From positions 1 through 11,227 of the forward strand of contig DATHII010000279.1 of the NCBI GenBank assembly GCA_035316885.1: 11,227 nucleotides of DNA, in the 5' to 3' direction. A model generated the notes under the pieces. That model saw nothing but the letters and a program-made list of their open reading frames with translations. It was not told the origin of the DNA and ran no database searches. The position numbers were made by a program, and so were the translations under genes. This DNA comes from DASRTE01 sp035316885. Its GTDB lineage: Bacteria > Actinomycetota > Actinomycetes > Jiangellales > Jiangellaceae. Shown here in pieces: positions 1 through 6,825 of this stretch; position 1 is the first letter of the stretch; each line of letters opens with the position of its first letter.

Positions 1-375
1 GAGCACCTGCGAAGCGTGCCGCTGGCCGGGCGGGCAGGGGAGCAGACCGTCGGGCAACACCACGGCCGGACCGATGCCGGCGTTGGCGATGATCGAGGCG
101 AACCTCATCCGTCGCTTCCCGTCGACGAACTCGAGGTGGACGTTCTCGGCGGGCAGGCTGCGCAGGTTCGGCAACAGGCGGGCGCCGACCGGTACCCCTC
201 GCGGGTCGGGAGGCGGCAGGAAGGTCTCGGTCGGAGTGGGCTCGGCGGTCTGGCTCACCCGGGCGCCGACCTCGTCGTCGCCGGACAGCAGCGTCCCCGC
301 GCCGAGCAGGCCGACGATCAGCACGGATGCTCCCACGCTGACCGTCGCGATCGCGGTGGTACGAGTCAGCTGCAT
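1..375 (-). CDS. Exported protein, N-terminal part, possibly lysyl-oxidase-like (3' end beyond window)
   Basis: An open frame runs from an ATG at 375-373 to the left edge without a stop, giving the first 125 residues. Residues 1-5 are short and basic (MQLTR), followed by a hydrophobic stretch at about 6-30. This is an uncleaved anchor or a Sec signal peptide; there is no lipobox cysteine. Residues about 42-60 are rich in Pro and Thr and look like a linker. The folded part then begins (RLLPNLRSLPAENVHLEF, then KRRMRFASIIANAGIGPAVV and a CPPGQRH stretch). The pattern of LLPNL, an RRMRFAS-type strand and an N-x-G-x-GP turn resembles the start of bacterial lysyl-oxidase-family domains, but the copper-binding His motif would lie outside the window, so this is tentative. 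A GAAGGG Shine-Dalgarno lies 4 nt before the ATG. A palindrome overlapping a possible -10 lies further upstream (404-416). Confidence 0.6.
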   Translation of the reverse strand, partial: MQLTRTTAIATVSVGASVLIVGLLGAGTLLSGDDEVGARVSQTAEPTPTETFLPPPDPRGVPVGARLLPNLRSLPAENVHLEFVDGKRRMRFASIIANAGIGPAVVLPDGLLPCPPGQRHASQVL

Positions 376-403
376 GGCGCCCTTCTCGTCGGCACTCGAC
401 ACC

Positions 404-416
404 TCACGTTACGTGA
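404..416. promoter_or_regulatory. 13-bp perfect palindrome over a possible -10
   Basis: TCACGT-T-ACGTGA is a perfect inverted repeat 28 nt before the ATG of the exported protein. On the minus strand, TAACGT (412-407) inside it fits a TANNNT -10 hexamer for that gene. A protein bound here would block such a promoter. The palindrome is seen directly; the promoter and operator roles are inferred. No clear -35 is visible. Confidence 0.4.
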
Positions 417-426
417 AACGCGGTTC

Positions 427-450
427 CGGGCGGACAGATTCGTCCGCCTG
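427..450 (-). terminator. Hairpin terminator after the GNAT gene
   Basis: GGCGGAC (429-435) and GTCCGCC (442-448) form a perfect 7-bp stem around a 6-nt loop, extendable by a G-T and a C-G pair. It starts a few nucleotides after the stop codon of the acetyltransferase on the minus strand. There is no U tract, which is common for actinobacterial hairpin terminators. Confidence 0.55.
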
Positions 451-453
451 CGG

Positions 454-963
454 TCAGTCGAGCGCCAGTGAGTAGGCGATCAGGTCGACACCCGGCAGCG
501 GCGACCAGTCGCGGGTGACCTCACGGACGAAACCCATGCTCTCGTAGAGGCGGTGCGGGACGGCTGCACCCGCGGGCGTAGACAGCACGAGGGCGCGGAA
601 ACCCAGCGCCCGGGCCCGGTCGACGCATGCCAGGGTGAGTGCGCGGCCGACGCCTCGGCCCTGCGCGTCGGGCCGCACGGCCAGCATCCGGAACTCGGCC
701 TCGTCAACGCGGGCGAGCTCGCGATACGGGCTGCCGGCCGGGCAGAAGGTGACCGTGCCGAGCAGCCGGGCACCGGACGCCGATGAGTCGACCGCCACCA
801 GCAGTTCGGCCGAAGCCGCGCGACTGGCAGCGTCGCGCAGTTGCTCGGCATAGCCGTCGCCGGCCATGCCGGCGGCACGGTAGGCCTGCTCGGTGACCGC
901 TCCGGCCTCGACGATCTCGTCGGGCCGGGCCTCCCGGACCACGAGCGTGCCGGACTCGCTCAC
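454..963 (-). CDS. GNAT-family N-acetyltransferase
   Basis: The 169-residue product is a single-domain GNAT protein that would transfer an acetyl group from acetyl-CoA to an amine; the substrate cannot be told. The N-terminal REARPDEI segment is the usual first strand. FRMLAVRPDAQGRGVGRAL (about 91-109) is motif A, with the CoA pyrophosphate-binding QGRGVG at 101-106. LYESMGF (139-145) is the motif B Tyr/Phe region. Length is typical of the family. The start is taken as GTG 963-961: there is no Shine-Dalgarno, but TACCCT lies 7 nt upstream, fitting leaderless transcription. A hairpin follows the stop. Substrate assignment (small molecule, antibiotic or protein N-terminus) is open. Confidence 0.9.
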   Translation of the reverse strand: MSESGTLVVREARPDEIVEAGAVTEQAYRAAGMAGDGYAEQLRDAASRAASAELLVAVDSSASGARLLGTVTFCPAGSPYRELARVDEAEFRMLAVRPDAQGRGVGRALTLACVDRARALGFRALVLSTPAGAAVPHRLYESMGFVREVTRDWSPLPGVDLIAYSLALD

Positions 964-970
964 GCTCGGC

Positions 971-998
971 AGGGTAGCCGGGAGGGTCGGACGGTCAG
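971..998 (-). promoter_or_regulatory. Promoter of the GNAT gene (leaderless)
   Basis: Minus-strand TACCCT at 976-971 matches the TANNNT -10 and is 7 nt from the GTG start. CTGACC (998-993) is a partial -35 match at a 16-nt spacing. Transcription would begin at or near the start codon. Confidence 0.5.
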
Positions 999-1162
999 CT
1001 CAGGGCGTACGGGCGCGACGGCGGGTTGACGGACCAACCGTCCTGGGTGCGGGGGAGCGGCGTCCGGCGTGGTCCACCGTCACCGCCCAGCCAGTCGACG
1101 ATCCTGGTAGCCCCTGTCACGACGAGGCTGATGAGCAGCGCTGCGATCAAGAGTGTGGTCAT
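995..1162 (-). CDS. Small single-helix membrane protein (55 aa)
   Basis: This short product begins at ATG 1162-1160 (MTTLLIAALLISLVVTGA) with one strongly hydrophobic segment at about residues 3-18. It ends in a hydrophilic, Pro/Arg-rich tail of about 30 residues containing a WLGGDGGPRR stretch. The in-frame reading could extend upstream to 1258, but that part would run through the operator cluster to within a base of the regulator start and has no membrane-protein character, so the shorter form is chosen. It is divergent from the GlxA/AraC-type regulator and may share its operators. No family is recognised. Frame and hydrophobicity support a real gene, but so short a product could be spurious. 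Confidence 0.55.
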   Translation of the reverse strand: MTTLLIAALLISLVVTGATRIVDWLGGDGGPRRTPLPRTQDGWSVNPPSRPYALS

Positions 1163-1170
1163 GGCTGAAA

Positions 1171-1250
1171 TTCTGCCTTCATGGACTTCCTGCCACCAGT
1201 GGCAGAACTGTCGTACTCCATCGACATTCTGCCACCCGGCGTGGCACACT
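1171..1250. promoter_or_regulatory. Operator cluster with TTCTGCCAC half-sites, divergent promoters
   Basis: Two inverted repeats lie between the divergent genes. CTGCCAC-CA-GTGGCAG (1190-1205) is a perfect 7-bp-arm repeat. TGCCAC-N5-GTGGCA (1230-1246) is a 6-bp-arm repeat. The element TTCTGCC recurs at 1171-1177 (+), 1227-1235 (+, as TTCTGCCAC) and 1207-1199 (-, as TTCTGCCAC). The second repeat overlaps CACACT (1245-1250), a possible -10 located 6 nt before the regulator's ATG, so binding there could give autorepression. TGGC is also the core of AdpA sites, and AdpA has the same DJ-1-like plus AraC layout as the neighbouring regulator. Repeats are seen; regulation is inferred. Confidence 0.6.
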
Positions 1251-1256
1251 GCTTCC

Positions 1257-2210
1257 ATGCTGAAGAACGTCGTGGCCGTCGTGATGGACGGCGTCGCCCC
1301 CTTCGAGCTCGGCGTGCTGTGCGAGTCGTTCGGAACGGACCGATCCGATCAGGGCATACCGAGGCTCGATTTCGCCGTCTGCGGCGTTACCCCCGGAACC
1401 GTCCGGACCTCAATGGGGTTCTCCCTCGTCGTCGACGAGGGCCTGGATCGGGTGGCCGAGGCCGACCTGGTCGGTGTGCCCGCCATGCCTCGCGACGGCG
1501 GGTATCCCGAGCCCGTGCTTGAGGCCTTGCGAGCGGCGGTCGACCGGGGAGCCCGGGTGATGTCGGTCTGCACGGGCGCCTTCGTGCTGGCGGCCGCGGG
1601 ATTGCTCGACGGCCGGCGGTGCACGACGCACTGGCGCTACAGCGACGAGCTCGCCGCTCGCTACCCGCTCGCGAAGGTCGATCCGGACGTGCTCTACGTC
1701 GACGACGACAACGTGATCACCAGCGCTGGTTCCGCGGCCGGCATCGACGCCAGCCTGCATCTGTGGCGCGAGGAGTACGGGGCGGCGGTCGCGGCCACCG
1801 TGGCCCGGCGGATGGTTGTTCCACCGCACCGCGACGGCGGGCAGGCCCAGTTCGTCGAGGCTCCGATCCGAGCTGCGCATGCGCCCACGCTGTCCGGCGT
1901 GCTCGACTACATGGCCGGCCATCTCGGTGAGGAGATGACCGTCGACTCGGTGGCCCGCCTCGCCAACATGTCCTCCCGCACATTCGCCCGCCGGTTCCGG
2001 GCCGAGACCGGCACGACCCCGTACGACTGGCTGCTCGCGCGCCGGGTCGCGGAAGCCCAGCGACTGCTCGAGGAGGGCGACGACCCGATCGAGCGGGTGG
2101 CCGTGCTCTGCGGGTTCGGGACCGCGGGTGCGCTGCGACACCACTTCGCCAAGCGGCTCGGCACGACGCCACAGGCCTACCGCGCCGCCTTCTGCCACCG
2201 CGACCGCTGA
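1257..2210 (+). CDS. GlxA-type AraC-family transcriptional regulator
   Basis: The 317-residue protein has the two-part GlxA/FtrA layout. Residues 1-185 are a DJ-1/PfpI (class I glutamine amidotransferase-like) domain: VVAVVMDGVAPFELGV strand, then SVCTGAFVLAAAG with the nucleophile-elbow Cys105, then TTHWRYSDEL. A typical family linker, RRMVVPPHRDGGQAQF, spans about 184-199. Two AraC helix-turn-helix units occupy about 210-317 (MTVDSVARLANMSSRTFARRF, then IERVAVLCGFGTAGALRHHF, ending GTTPQAYR). In this family the amidotransferase domain is usually a sensor or dimerisation module rather than an enzyme. The ATG at 1257 matches the usual N-terminus. There is no Shine-Dalgarno; CACACT lies 6 nt upstream. 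It probably controls itself and the divergent small membrane protein; other targets cannot be inferred. It converges on the ilvG-like gene with an 11-nt gap. Confidence 0.93.
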   Translation: MLKNVVAVVMDGVAPFELGVLCESFGTDRSDQGIPRLDFAVCGVTPGTVRTSMGFSLVVDEGLDRVAEADLVGVPAMPRDGGYPEPVLEALRAAVDRGARVMSVCTGAFVLAAAGLLDGRRCTTHWRYSDELAARYPLAKVDPDVLYVDDDNVITSAGSAAGIDASLHLWREEYGAAVAATVARRMVVPPHRDGGQAQFVEAPIRAAHAPTLSGVLDYMAGHLGEEMTVDSVARLANMSSRTFARRFRAETGTTPYDWLLARRVAEAQRLLEEGDDPIERVAVLCGFGTAGALRHHFAKRLGTTPQAYRAAFCHRDR

Positions 2211-2221
2211 GCCAGACAGGC

Positions 2222-3901
2222 TCAGATCCCCGTCGTCGAGCGCGGGTAGGCGACCTCAGGGTCGCAGAGCACATTGACCAGGTAGGGTACGCCCGCCGCG
2301 AAGGCCCGCCGCAGGGCCGGGCCGATGTGGTCGGCACGCGTCACCGTTTCGCCCGCGCCGCCCAGCGCCGTCACGATGGCGTCGTACCCGGTTTCGCGGC
2401 GCAGGTCGGCGGCGACGTCGTATCCGTACAGGAAGCGCATCGGGTGCTTCTCGAGGCCCCACGCACCGTTGTTGCCGACCACCATGACGACCGGCAGGTC
2501 ATGGCGGACCATCGTGTCGACGTCCATCAGCGACAGCCCGGCCGCGCCGTCGCCATAGAGCAGGACGACCTGGCTCGACGGCCGCGCGAGCCGCGCCGCG
2601 GCGGCCGCGCCTGCACCTGCGCCGAGGCACCCGTACGGCCCCGGGTCGAGCCAGCAGCCCGGACGGCCGGGCTCGACGAACTTGCCTGCCCAGGAGACGA
2701 AGTCGCCGCCATCGCCGATCACGACGGCGTCGTCGTCGAGCAGCGGCATCAGCTCGCCGTAGATCCTGGCGGGATGGATGGGATCGGCGTCGGCTGCGAG
2801 CACGGGTGCATCACGCTCGGTCGCGGCGGCGACTCCCGCCCGCAGGTGCGCTCCCCAGCTCTCGTACGACGTGCGGCTCGGCTGCGCGGTGCGGGCCGCG
2901 AGCAGGCGGTCGAAGACCAGCGTGAGGTCGCCCGCGGCCGAGGCCGCGAGGTCGACGTGGGTCGCGAGCACCCCGGACGAGTCGGCCAGGTGTACCACGC
3001 GCGCGGGCCGGCCCGCGTCGGCACCGAAGACGCCGAAGCCCAGCCGGAAGTCCAGCGGTGTGCCTGCGACGACGACGAGGTCCGCCTGCTTGAACGCCGC
3101 CGACCGGGCCCGGGTGACCAGCAGTCGGTGGCCGCGCGGCAGGATGCCGCGGCCCATGCCGTTGGCGACCACCGGGATCCCGATCTCCTCAACGAACCGC
3201 AATGCCGCCTGCTCGGCTCCGTCCATCCACACGTCCGAACCCAGCACGAGCACCGGGCGGTCGGCCGTGGCCAGCAGCGTTGCGACGGCCGTCAGGTCGT
3301 CGGGGTCTGGGGCGATCAGCTCACGGGCGCCCGCGGTCGGGATCTCGACCTCCGCGCGGCTGAACAGTTCGTCCATCGGCACGTCGACGAATACCGGGCC
3401 CCGGTGGGAGGCGTCGGCGACTCTGAGCGCCTCGTCGATGACACCCGCGACGTCCGCGGTCCGTCGCGCGGTAACCGACCGTTTCGTGACCGGGGCGAGA
3501 ATCGGTGGATGGTCGAGCTCCTGAAGTGCTCCGGTACCCCACCGGAACTGCGGCGCCCGGCCGCCAACGACGAGCAGGGGAACCCCGCTGAAATAGGCCT
3601 GGGCGATCCCGCTCGCCCCGTTGGTGACGCCGGGCCCGGCGGTGAGCACCGCGAGGCCGGGTCGGCGGGTGAGCTTCGCGGTCGCCTCGGCACCGAAGAC
3701 TGCCGTCTGCTCGTGGCGGACGTCGATGATCCGCATCTGCGGGTCCTCGCGTACCGCGGCATCGTAGAGGGGGAAGACGTGTGCTCCGGACAGTGTCCAC
3801 ATCGTCTCGACACCGTGGGTGGCGAAGACGGCACGCGCGTGGTCACCTGCGTGACCCTCGAGCAGGTGATCCCCGGTGTCATTGCGATGCGAAACACCCA
3901 C
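2222..3901 (-). CDS. ilvG: IlvG-type ThDP-dependent enzyme (acetolactate synthase-like)
   Basis: The 559-residue protein has the three-domain fold of thiamine-diphosphate enzymes. The pyrimidine-binding domain (about 15-180) contains DVRHEQTA with catalytic Glu64 and TAGPGVTNG. The central domain covers about 200-335. The pyrophosphate-binding domain (about 375-559) carries GDG at 450-452 and NN at 477-478, the Mg/ThDP motif. Similarity to Mycobacterium tuberculosis IlvG (Rv1820) is strong by eye: GCWLDPGPYGCLG, GNNGAWGLEKHPM and PEVAYPR are near-identical blocks. Acetolactate synthases join two pyruvates for branched-chain amino acid synthesis. IlvG-type paralogues lack an adjacent regulatory subunit and their substrate is uncertain, so related carboligase or 2-hydroxyacyl-CoA lyase activity is possible. 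GTG 3901-3899 is the first start after an in-frame TAG just upstream, and no other start precedes the conserved core. Confidence 0.9.
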   Translation of the reverse strand: MGVSHRNDTGDHLLEGHAGDHARAVFATHGVETMWTLSGAHVFPLYDAAVREDPQMRIIDVRHEQTAVFGAEATAKLTRRPGLAVLTAGPGVTNGASGIAQAYFSGVPLLVVGGRAPQFRWGTGALQELDHPPILAPVTKRSVTARRTADVAGVIDEALRVADASHRGPVFVDVPMDELFSRAEVEIPTAGARELIAPDPDDLTAVATLLATADRPVLVLGSDVWMDGAEQAALRFVEEIGIPVVANGMGRGILPRGHRLLVTRARSAAFKQADLVVVAGTPLDFRLGFGVFGADAGRPARVVHLADSSGVLATHVDLAASAAGDLTLVFDRLLAARTAQPSRTSYESWGAHLRAGVAAATERDAPVLAADADPIHPARIYGELMPLLDDDAVVIGDGGDFVSWAGKFVEPGRPGCWLDPGPYGCLGAGAGAAAAARLARPSSQVVLLYGDGAAGLSLMDVDTMVRHDLPVVMVVGNNGAWGLEKHPMRFLYGYDVAADLRRETGYDAIVTALGGAGETVTRADHIGPALRRAFAAGVPYLVNVLCDPEVAYPRSTTGI

Positions 3902-3907
3902 GGGGCG

Positions 3908-3913
3908 ACGCTA
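3908..3913 (-). promoter_or_regulatory. -10 of the ilvG-like gene (leaderless)
   Basis: Minus-strand TAGCGT fits TANNNT and lies 6 nt before the GTG start. The same TAG closes the upstream frame, and no Shine-Dalgarno is present, so the mRNA probably starts at the initiation codon. No convincing -35 is seen. Confidence 0.5.
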
Positions 3914-3942
3914 CACGCGATCAACTCGGGAGGGGTGCGCCG

Positions 3943-4848
3943 TCAGGGGCGGCGGAACACCCGGGGAGCGCTGGACCGCAGGGACCGCTGCAGCGCGATC
4001 AGCAGGTCCGGCCGGCAACTCGGGCTGATGGCCGGGGCTGCGGTCGCATCCTGGGCGGGCGTCCCGGTGACGCCCAGGAGCAGCTGCAGGTGCAGCGCGC
4101 GCGCGTAGGCGACACCGTTGGCGCGCACCGCGGACTCCCGTATGCCCGACGGCGCCGGCTCGGCCCAGATCGCAGACAGCCGCTCCAGCCAGTGTTCGAG
4201 CGTGTCGACCGACACCTGGTCCCTGTGCAGCAGCGACATCGTCGCGTACGCGAGCCGGTCGTCCTCCCCGGCGGCGAAGCGGTGCTCGGTGGGGATCAGC
4301 AGCCGTTCGGCGACGACGTCGAGGAGGACCCGCAACTCGTCGGGCCCGATGTGCCGCGACGCCCCCAGTGTTCCCAGCACGTCGGCGCCGTGCGCGATCG
4401 CGTGCGACCAGCCGCGCCCCGGAACCCACCCGCGCAGGTCGCGTTCTGCCAGCAGCCAGGCGACCGACCGGTCGGCCCAGGTGAGCACGGCCGTCGGATG
4501 CAGCGTGTGGACGGTGTTGTCGCGGGCGATCACCGCCGCGAGGCACACCGCCGAGAAGGACCGACGCAACACCGCGTCGGTACCGTCCTCGCCGAGGCCG
4601 ACGCGCAGGCCCAGCACCAGACCGTCGCCGAGCCCGGCGAGCAACTCGTCGTAGACGCCCTCGGCCACCCACGTGGCCAGGACGGAGTAGGCGATGTCGT
4701 CGCGGACCCGTGGGTCGGGGTCGCCAAGCATGGTGACCAGGTCGGTCGTGAGGTCGTCCAGCGCGGCTCCATGGGGGACCCGATAGCCGTCGGCAACGAC
4801 CCGCTCCCAGTACGACATCCGCACCGGGGCATCTTCGCAGAGCCGCAT
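3943..4848 (-). CDS. DUF2785-like helical protein
   Basis: The 301-residue reading resembles DUF2785 proteins: an N-terminal W-x-x-V-x(4)-Y-x-VP segment, LGDPDPRVRDDIAYSVLATW, a central RDLRGWVPGRGWSHAIAHGADVLG block and a C-terminal HWLERL region. The fold is predicted to be all-helical and HEAT-like; no enzyme motif is apparent beyond the conserved WSHAIAHGAD histidines, and the family's role is unknown. The start is uncertain. ATG 4848 gives MRLCEDAPVR before the conserved part. GTG 4824 lies 6 nt after GAAGAT (a poor -10). ATG 4818 starts directly at MSYWERVV. None has a good Shine-Dalgarno. The stop lies 41 nt upstream of the ilvG-like start, so the two could be co-transcribed, although ilvG has its own -10. 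It is divergent from pdtaS. Confidence 0.8.
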   Translation of the reverse strand: MRLCEDAPVRMSYWERVVADGYRVPHGAALDDLTTDLVTMLGDPDPRVRDDIAYSVLATWVAEGVYDELLAGLGDGLVLGLRVGLGEDGTDAVLRRSFSAVCLAAVIARDNTVHTLHPTAVLTWADRSVAWLLAERDLRGWVPGRGWSHAIAHGADVLGTLGASRHIGPDELRVLLDVVAERLLIPTEHRFAAGEDDRLAYATMSLLHRDQVSVDTLEHWLERLSAIWAEPAPSGIRESAVRANGVAYARALHLQLLLGVTGTPAQDATAAPAISPSCRPDLLIALQRSLRSSAPRVFRRP

Positions 4849-4923
4849 ACCTGGTGCTGCCGCGGGTCCGCAGCCTCCGCCGACGTCGGTCGGCAGGCGC
4901 AGGTGGGCCGCTGCGGCGTGTCC

Positions 4924-4929
4924 TAGGCT
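4924..4929 (+). promoter_or_regulatory. -10 of pdtaS (leaderless)
   Basis: TAGGCT fits TANNNT and lies 7 nt before the GTG start of pdtaS. No Shine-Dalgarno lies between them. A 10-bp palindrome, CCGACGTCGG (4880-4889), lies upstream and is recorded only as context. Confidence 0.5.
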
Positions 4930-4936
4930 CGCGGAC

Positions 4937-6397
4937 GTGCCGTCGCTCAACGACGTCGTCCGCCAGTACACCGACCTCTCCGAAGCCGACCTGGACTGGC
5001 TGCACGCGCTCGTCGCCGATTGGCAACTGCTGGCGGACCTGTCCTTCGCCGACCTCGTCCTGTGGGTCCCCGACCGCACCGGCGAAGGATTCCGAGCGGC
5101 TGCCCAGATGCGGCCGACGACCGGGGCGACGGCGTACCCCGAGGACCTCGTCGGCTCGCTACTCGAGCGAGGGCGACGGCCGCTCGTCGACGCTGCGTAC
5201 GACGAGGGCACCATCCGCCGTGACGGCGATCCGGAGTGGTGGGATGACGTGCCCGTCCGGCTCGAGGCGATCCCCGTCCGCCGCGACGACCACGTGCTGG
5301 CCGTCGTCGCGCGGCACACGAACCTCATGTCGGTGCGGACCCCCAGCCGGCTGGAGCTCGCCTACCTCGAGTGTGCGGGGCAGCTGGCGAAGCTCGTAGC
5401 GGAGGGCCGCTTCCCGAGCCCGGGTACGGACATGGGCCGACGCGGCGCCCCGCGCGTCGGTGACGGCCTGATCCGGCTCGATGCGGCCGGCGTGGTGACG
5501 TACGCGAGCCCGAACGCGCTGTCGGTCTACCGGCGGCTCGGCCTGACCGCCGATCTGGTGGGGGAGCGGCTGGGCGAGGTCACCGCCCGGCTGGCACCGC
5601 GCGCCGGCGCCGTCGACGAGGCGCTCGAAGTCGTGGTCGGCGGACGGGCGCACCGGCGGACCGAGATCGAGGGCACCGGCGCGTTCATGACGCTACGGGC
5701 GATCCCGCTCGACCCGGGCGGCAAGCATGTCGGCGCGCTCGTCCTGTGCCGCGACGTCACGGAGGTACGCCGCCGGGAGCGGGAGCTGATCACCAAGGAC
5801 GCCACCATCCGCGAGATCCACCACCGGGTCAAGAACAACCTGCAGACGGTCGCCGCCCTGCTGCGGCTCCAGGCCCGGCGGATCGGCGCGCCGGAGGGGC
5901 GTGCCGCGCTCGAGGAGGCGGTGCGGCGGGTGGGGACGATCGCGATCGTCCACGACACGCTGTCGCAGACCGTCGACGACACGGTCGACTTCGACGGGGT
6001 CGCGGACCAGTTGCTCGCGATGGTGGCCGAGGTCGCGACGGCCGAACCGCTGGTGCGAGCAGCCAGGTCCGGCACGTTCGGCGTACTCGATGCGGGCGTG
6101 GCGACGCCGCTGGCGATGGCGATCACCGAGCTGCTTCAGAATGCCGTCGAGCACGGCCTGGGCGGAGCGCCCGGGTGTGTCGAACTCGCAGCCGACCGGC
6201 GAGCGGGCCGGCTCCGTGTCGTTGTCGACGACGATGGGCGCGGACTGCCCGAGGGCTTCGATGCCGAGGAGTCCGGCCGGCTCGGCCTGCAGATCGTCCG
6301 GACACTGGTCGTCGGCGAACTCGGAGGAACTCTCGACGTCGGCCGGCGACGCGAGGGTGGCACACGGGTCGTGCTGGACCTGCCGGTCCGCGGCTGA
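4937..6397 (+). CDS. pdtaS: PdtaS-type sensor histidine kinase
   Basis: The 486-residue protein lacks membrane segments and is cytosolic. Residues about 1-150 form the GAF-like input domain (ALVADWQLLADLSFADLVLW is the family signature). Residues about 172-280 form a PAS domain (RAGDGLIRL-type start, VTYASPNALSVYRRLGL). Residues 286-365 are the HisKA_2 dimerisation and phosphoacceptor region, with EIHHRVKNNLQTVAALLRLQ and the likely phospho-His296 directly before Arg. The HATPase domain covers about 385-485, with N-box Asn402 (ITELLQNAVEH), D431-D432-D433-G-R-G and GLQIVRTLV. In mycobacteria PdtaS phosphorylates PdtaR, an ANTAR-type RNA-binding response regulator. No pdtaR is in this window, as in mycobacteria where it is encoded elsewhere. 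The GTG start matches the family N-terminus. It is divergent from the DUF2785-like gene and convergent with whiB1. Confidence 0.95.
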   Translation: MPSLNDVVRQYTDLSEADLDWLHALVADWQLLADLSFADLVLWVPDRTGEGFRAAAQMRPTTGATAYPEDLVGSLLERGRRPLVDAAYDEGTIRRDGDPEWWDDVPVRLEAIPVRRDDHVLAVVARHTNLMSVRTPSRLELAYLECAGQLAKLVAEGRFPSPGTDMGRRGAPRVGDGLIRLDAAGVVTYASPNALSVYRRLGLTADLVGERLGEVTARLAPRAGAVDEALEVVVGGRAHRRTEIEGTGAFMTLRAIPLDPGGKHVGALVLCRDVTEVRRRERELITKDATIREIHHRVKNNLQTVAALLRLQARRIGAPEGRAALEEAVRRVGTIAIVHDTLSQTVDDTVDFDGVADQLLAMVAEVATAEPLVRAARSGTFGVLDAGVATPLAMAITELLQNAVEHGLGGAPGCVELAADRRAGRLRVVVDDDGRGLPEGFDAEESGRLGLQIVRTLVVGELGGTLDVGRRREGGTRVVLDLPVRG

Positions 6398-6404
6398 CAT
6401 CAGT

Positions 6405-6437
6405 GCGCCCCGCCGGCCTGATCGGCGGGCGGGGCGC
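6405..6437. terminator. Bidirectional hairpin between pdtaS and whiB1
   Basis: GCGCCCCGCC (6405-6414) pairs perfectly with GGCGGGGCGC (6428-6437), and an inner GCC/GGC can add three pairs around a 5-nt loop. It sits 7 nt after the pdtaS stop and 12 nt after the whiB1 stop, so it can serve both converging genes. No U tract follows. Confidence 0.7.
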
Positions 6438-6449
6438 TGACCGGTCGGT

Positions 6450-6701
6450 CTAGTAGGCGCGAGCCCTCGCCCGGGCATTGCGGCGCTTCAGCGCGCGACG
6501 CTCGTCCTCGGACAGGCCGCCCCAGACGCCGGCGTCCTGTCCGCTCTCGAGTGCCCATTGCAGGCACTCCTCGCGGACGTCGCAACGACGGCAGACCGCC
6601 TTGGCCTCCTCGATCTGCAGCAGCGCTGGGCCGGTGTTGCCGATCGGGAAGAACAGCTCGGGGTCCTCGTCACGGCACGCGGCGCGATGACGCCAGTCCA
6701 T
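6450..6701 (-). CDS. whiB1: WhiB1 iron-sulfur transcription factor
   Basis: The 83-residue protein is near-identical in plan to mycobacterial WhiB1: MDWRHRAACRDEDPELFFP at the start and EDERRALKRRNAR at the end. Cys9, Cys37, Cys40 and Cys46 (spacing C-x27-C-x2-C-x5-C) ligate the 4Fe-4S cluster. GVWGG (58-62) is the Wbl turn, and the basic tail binds DNA. WhiB1 binds region 4 of the primary sigma factor, and its cluster reacts with nitric oxide; it is essential in mycobacteria. The frame could extend upstream to 6803, but the ATG at 6701 matches the family start and has GAGGAG (6718-6713) 11 nt before it. A CRP-like palindrome lies about 76 nt upstream. It converges on pdtaS and lies downstream of the DAG-kinase-like gene with a 285-nt gap. 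Confidence 0.97.
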   Translation of the reverse strand: MDWRHRAACRDEDPELFFPIGNTGPALLQIEEAKAVCRRCDVREECLQWALESGQDAGVWGGLSEDERRALKRRNARARARAY

Positions 6702-6769
6702 GAGTGTCACAACTCCTCGTATGGGTGGCGACGCCGATCGGGACTTCCGGCCGGCGACGCGGTATCTCA

Positions 6770-6785
6770 CGTGAAATGGTTCACG
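6770..6785. promoter_or_regulatory. CRP-like operator upstream of whiB1
   Basis: CGTGA-AATGGT-TCACG is a perfect 5-bp-arm palindrome with 6-nt spacing, differing from the CRP/GlxR consensus TGTGA-N6-TCACA only in the outer pair. Its centre is about 76 nt upstream of the whiB1 ATG. Mycobacterial whiB1 is known to be controlled by the cAMP receptor protein, which supports the reading. Minus-strand TTGATT flanks it (6791-6786), but no good -10 was found. Confidence 0.6.
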
Positions 6786-6825
6786 AATCAATGGGCACCG
6801 CAACCTGACAACGTCTGGAGGGGTC

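Noticed and set aside
1163..1258. N-terminal extension of the small membrane protein to 1258
   Set aside because: It would cover the whole operator region up to the regulator's start codon and adds no family-like or signal-like sequence.
2327..4108. Long plus-strand open frame (593 codons) over the ilvG-like gene
   Set aside because: It lies antisense to a gene with complete ThDP-enzyme motifs; its Arg/Gly/Pro-rich translation has no recognisable domain and is a by-product of GC-biased codons.
3781..5026. Overlapping long frames on both strands around the DUF2785-like gene
   Set aside because: Neither shows a domain, and both run into the conserved N-terminus of pdtaS or the ilvG-like gene.
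6702..6803. N-terminal extension of WhiB1 to 6803
   Set aside because: It would translate the CRP-like site; the ATG at 6701 has a Shine-Dalgarno and matches the WhiB1 family start.
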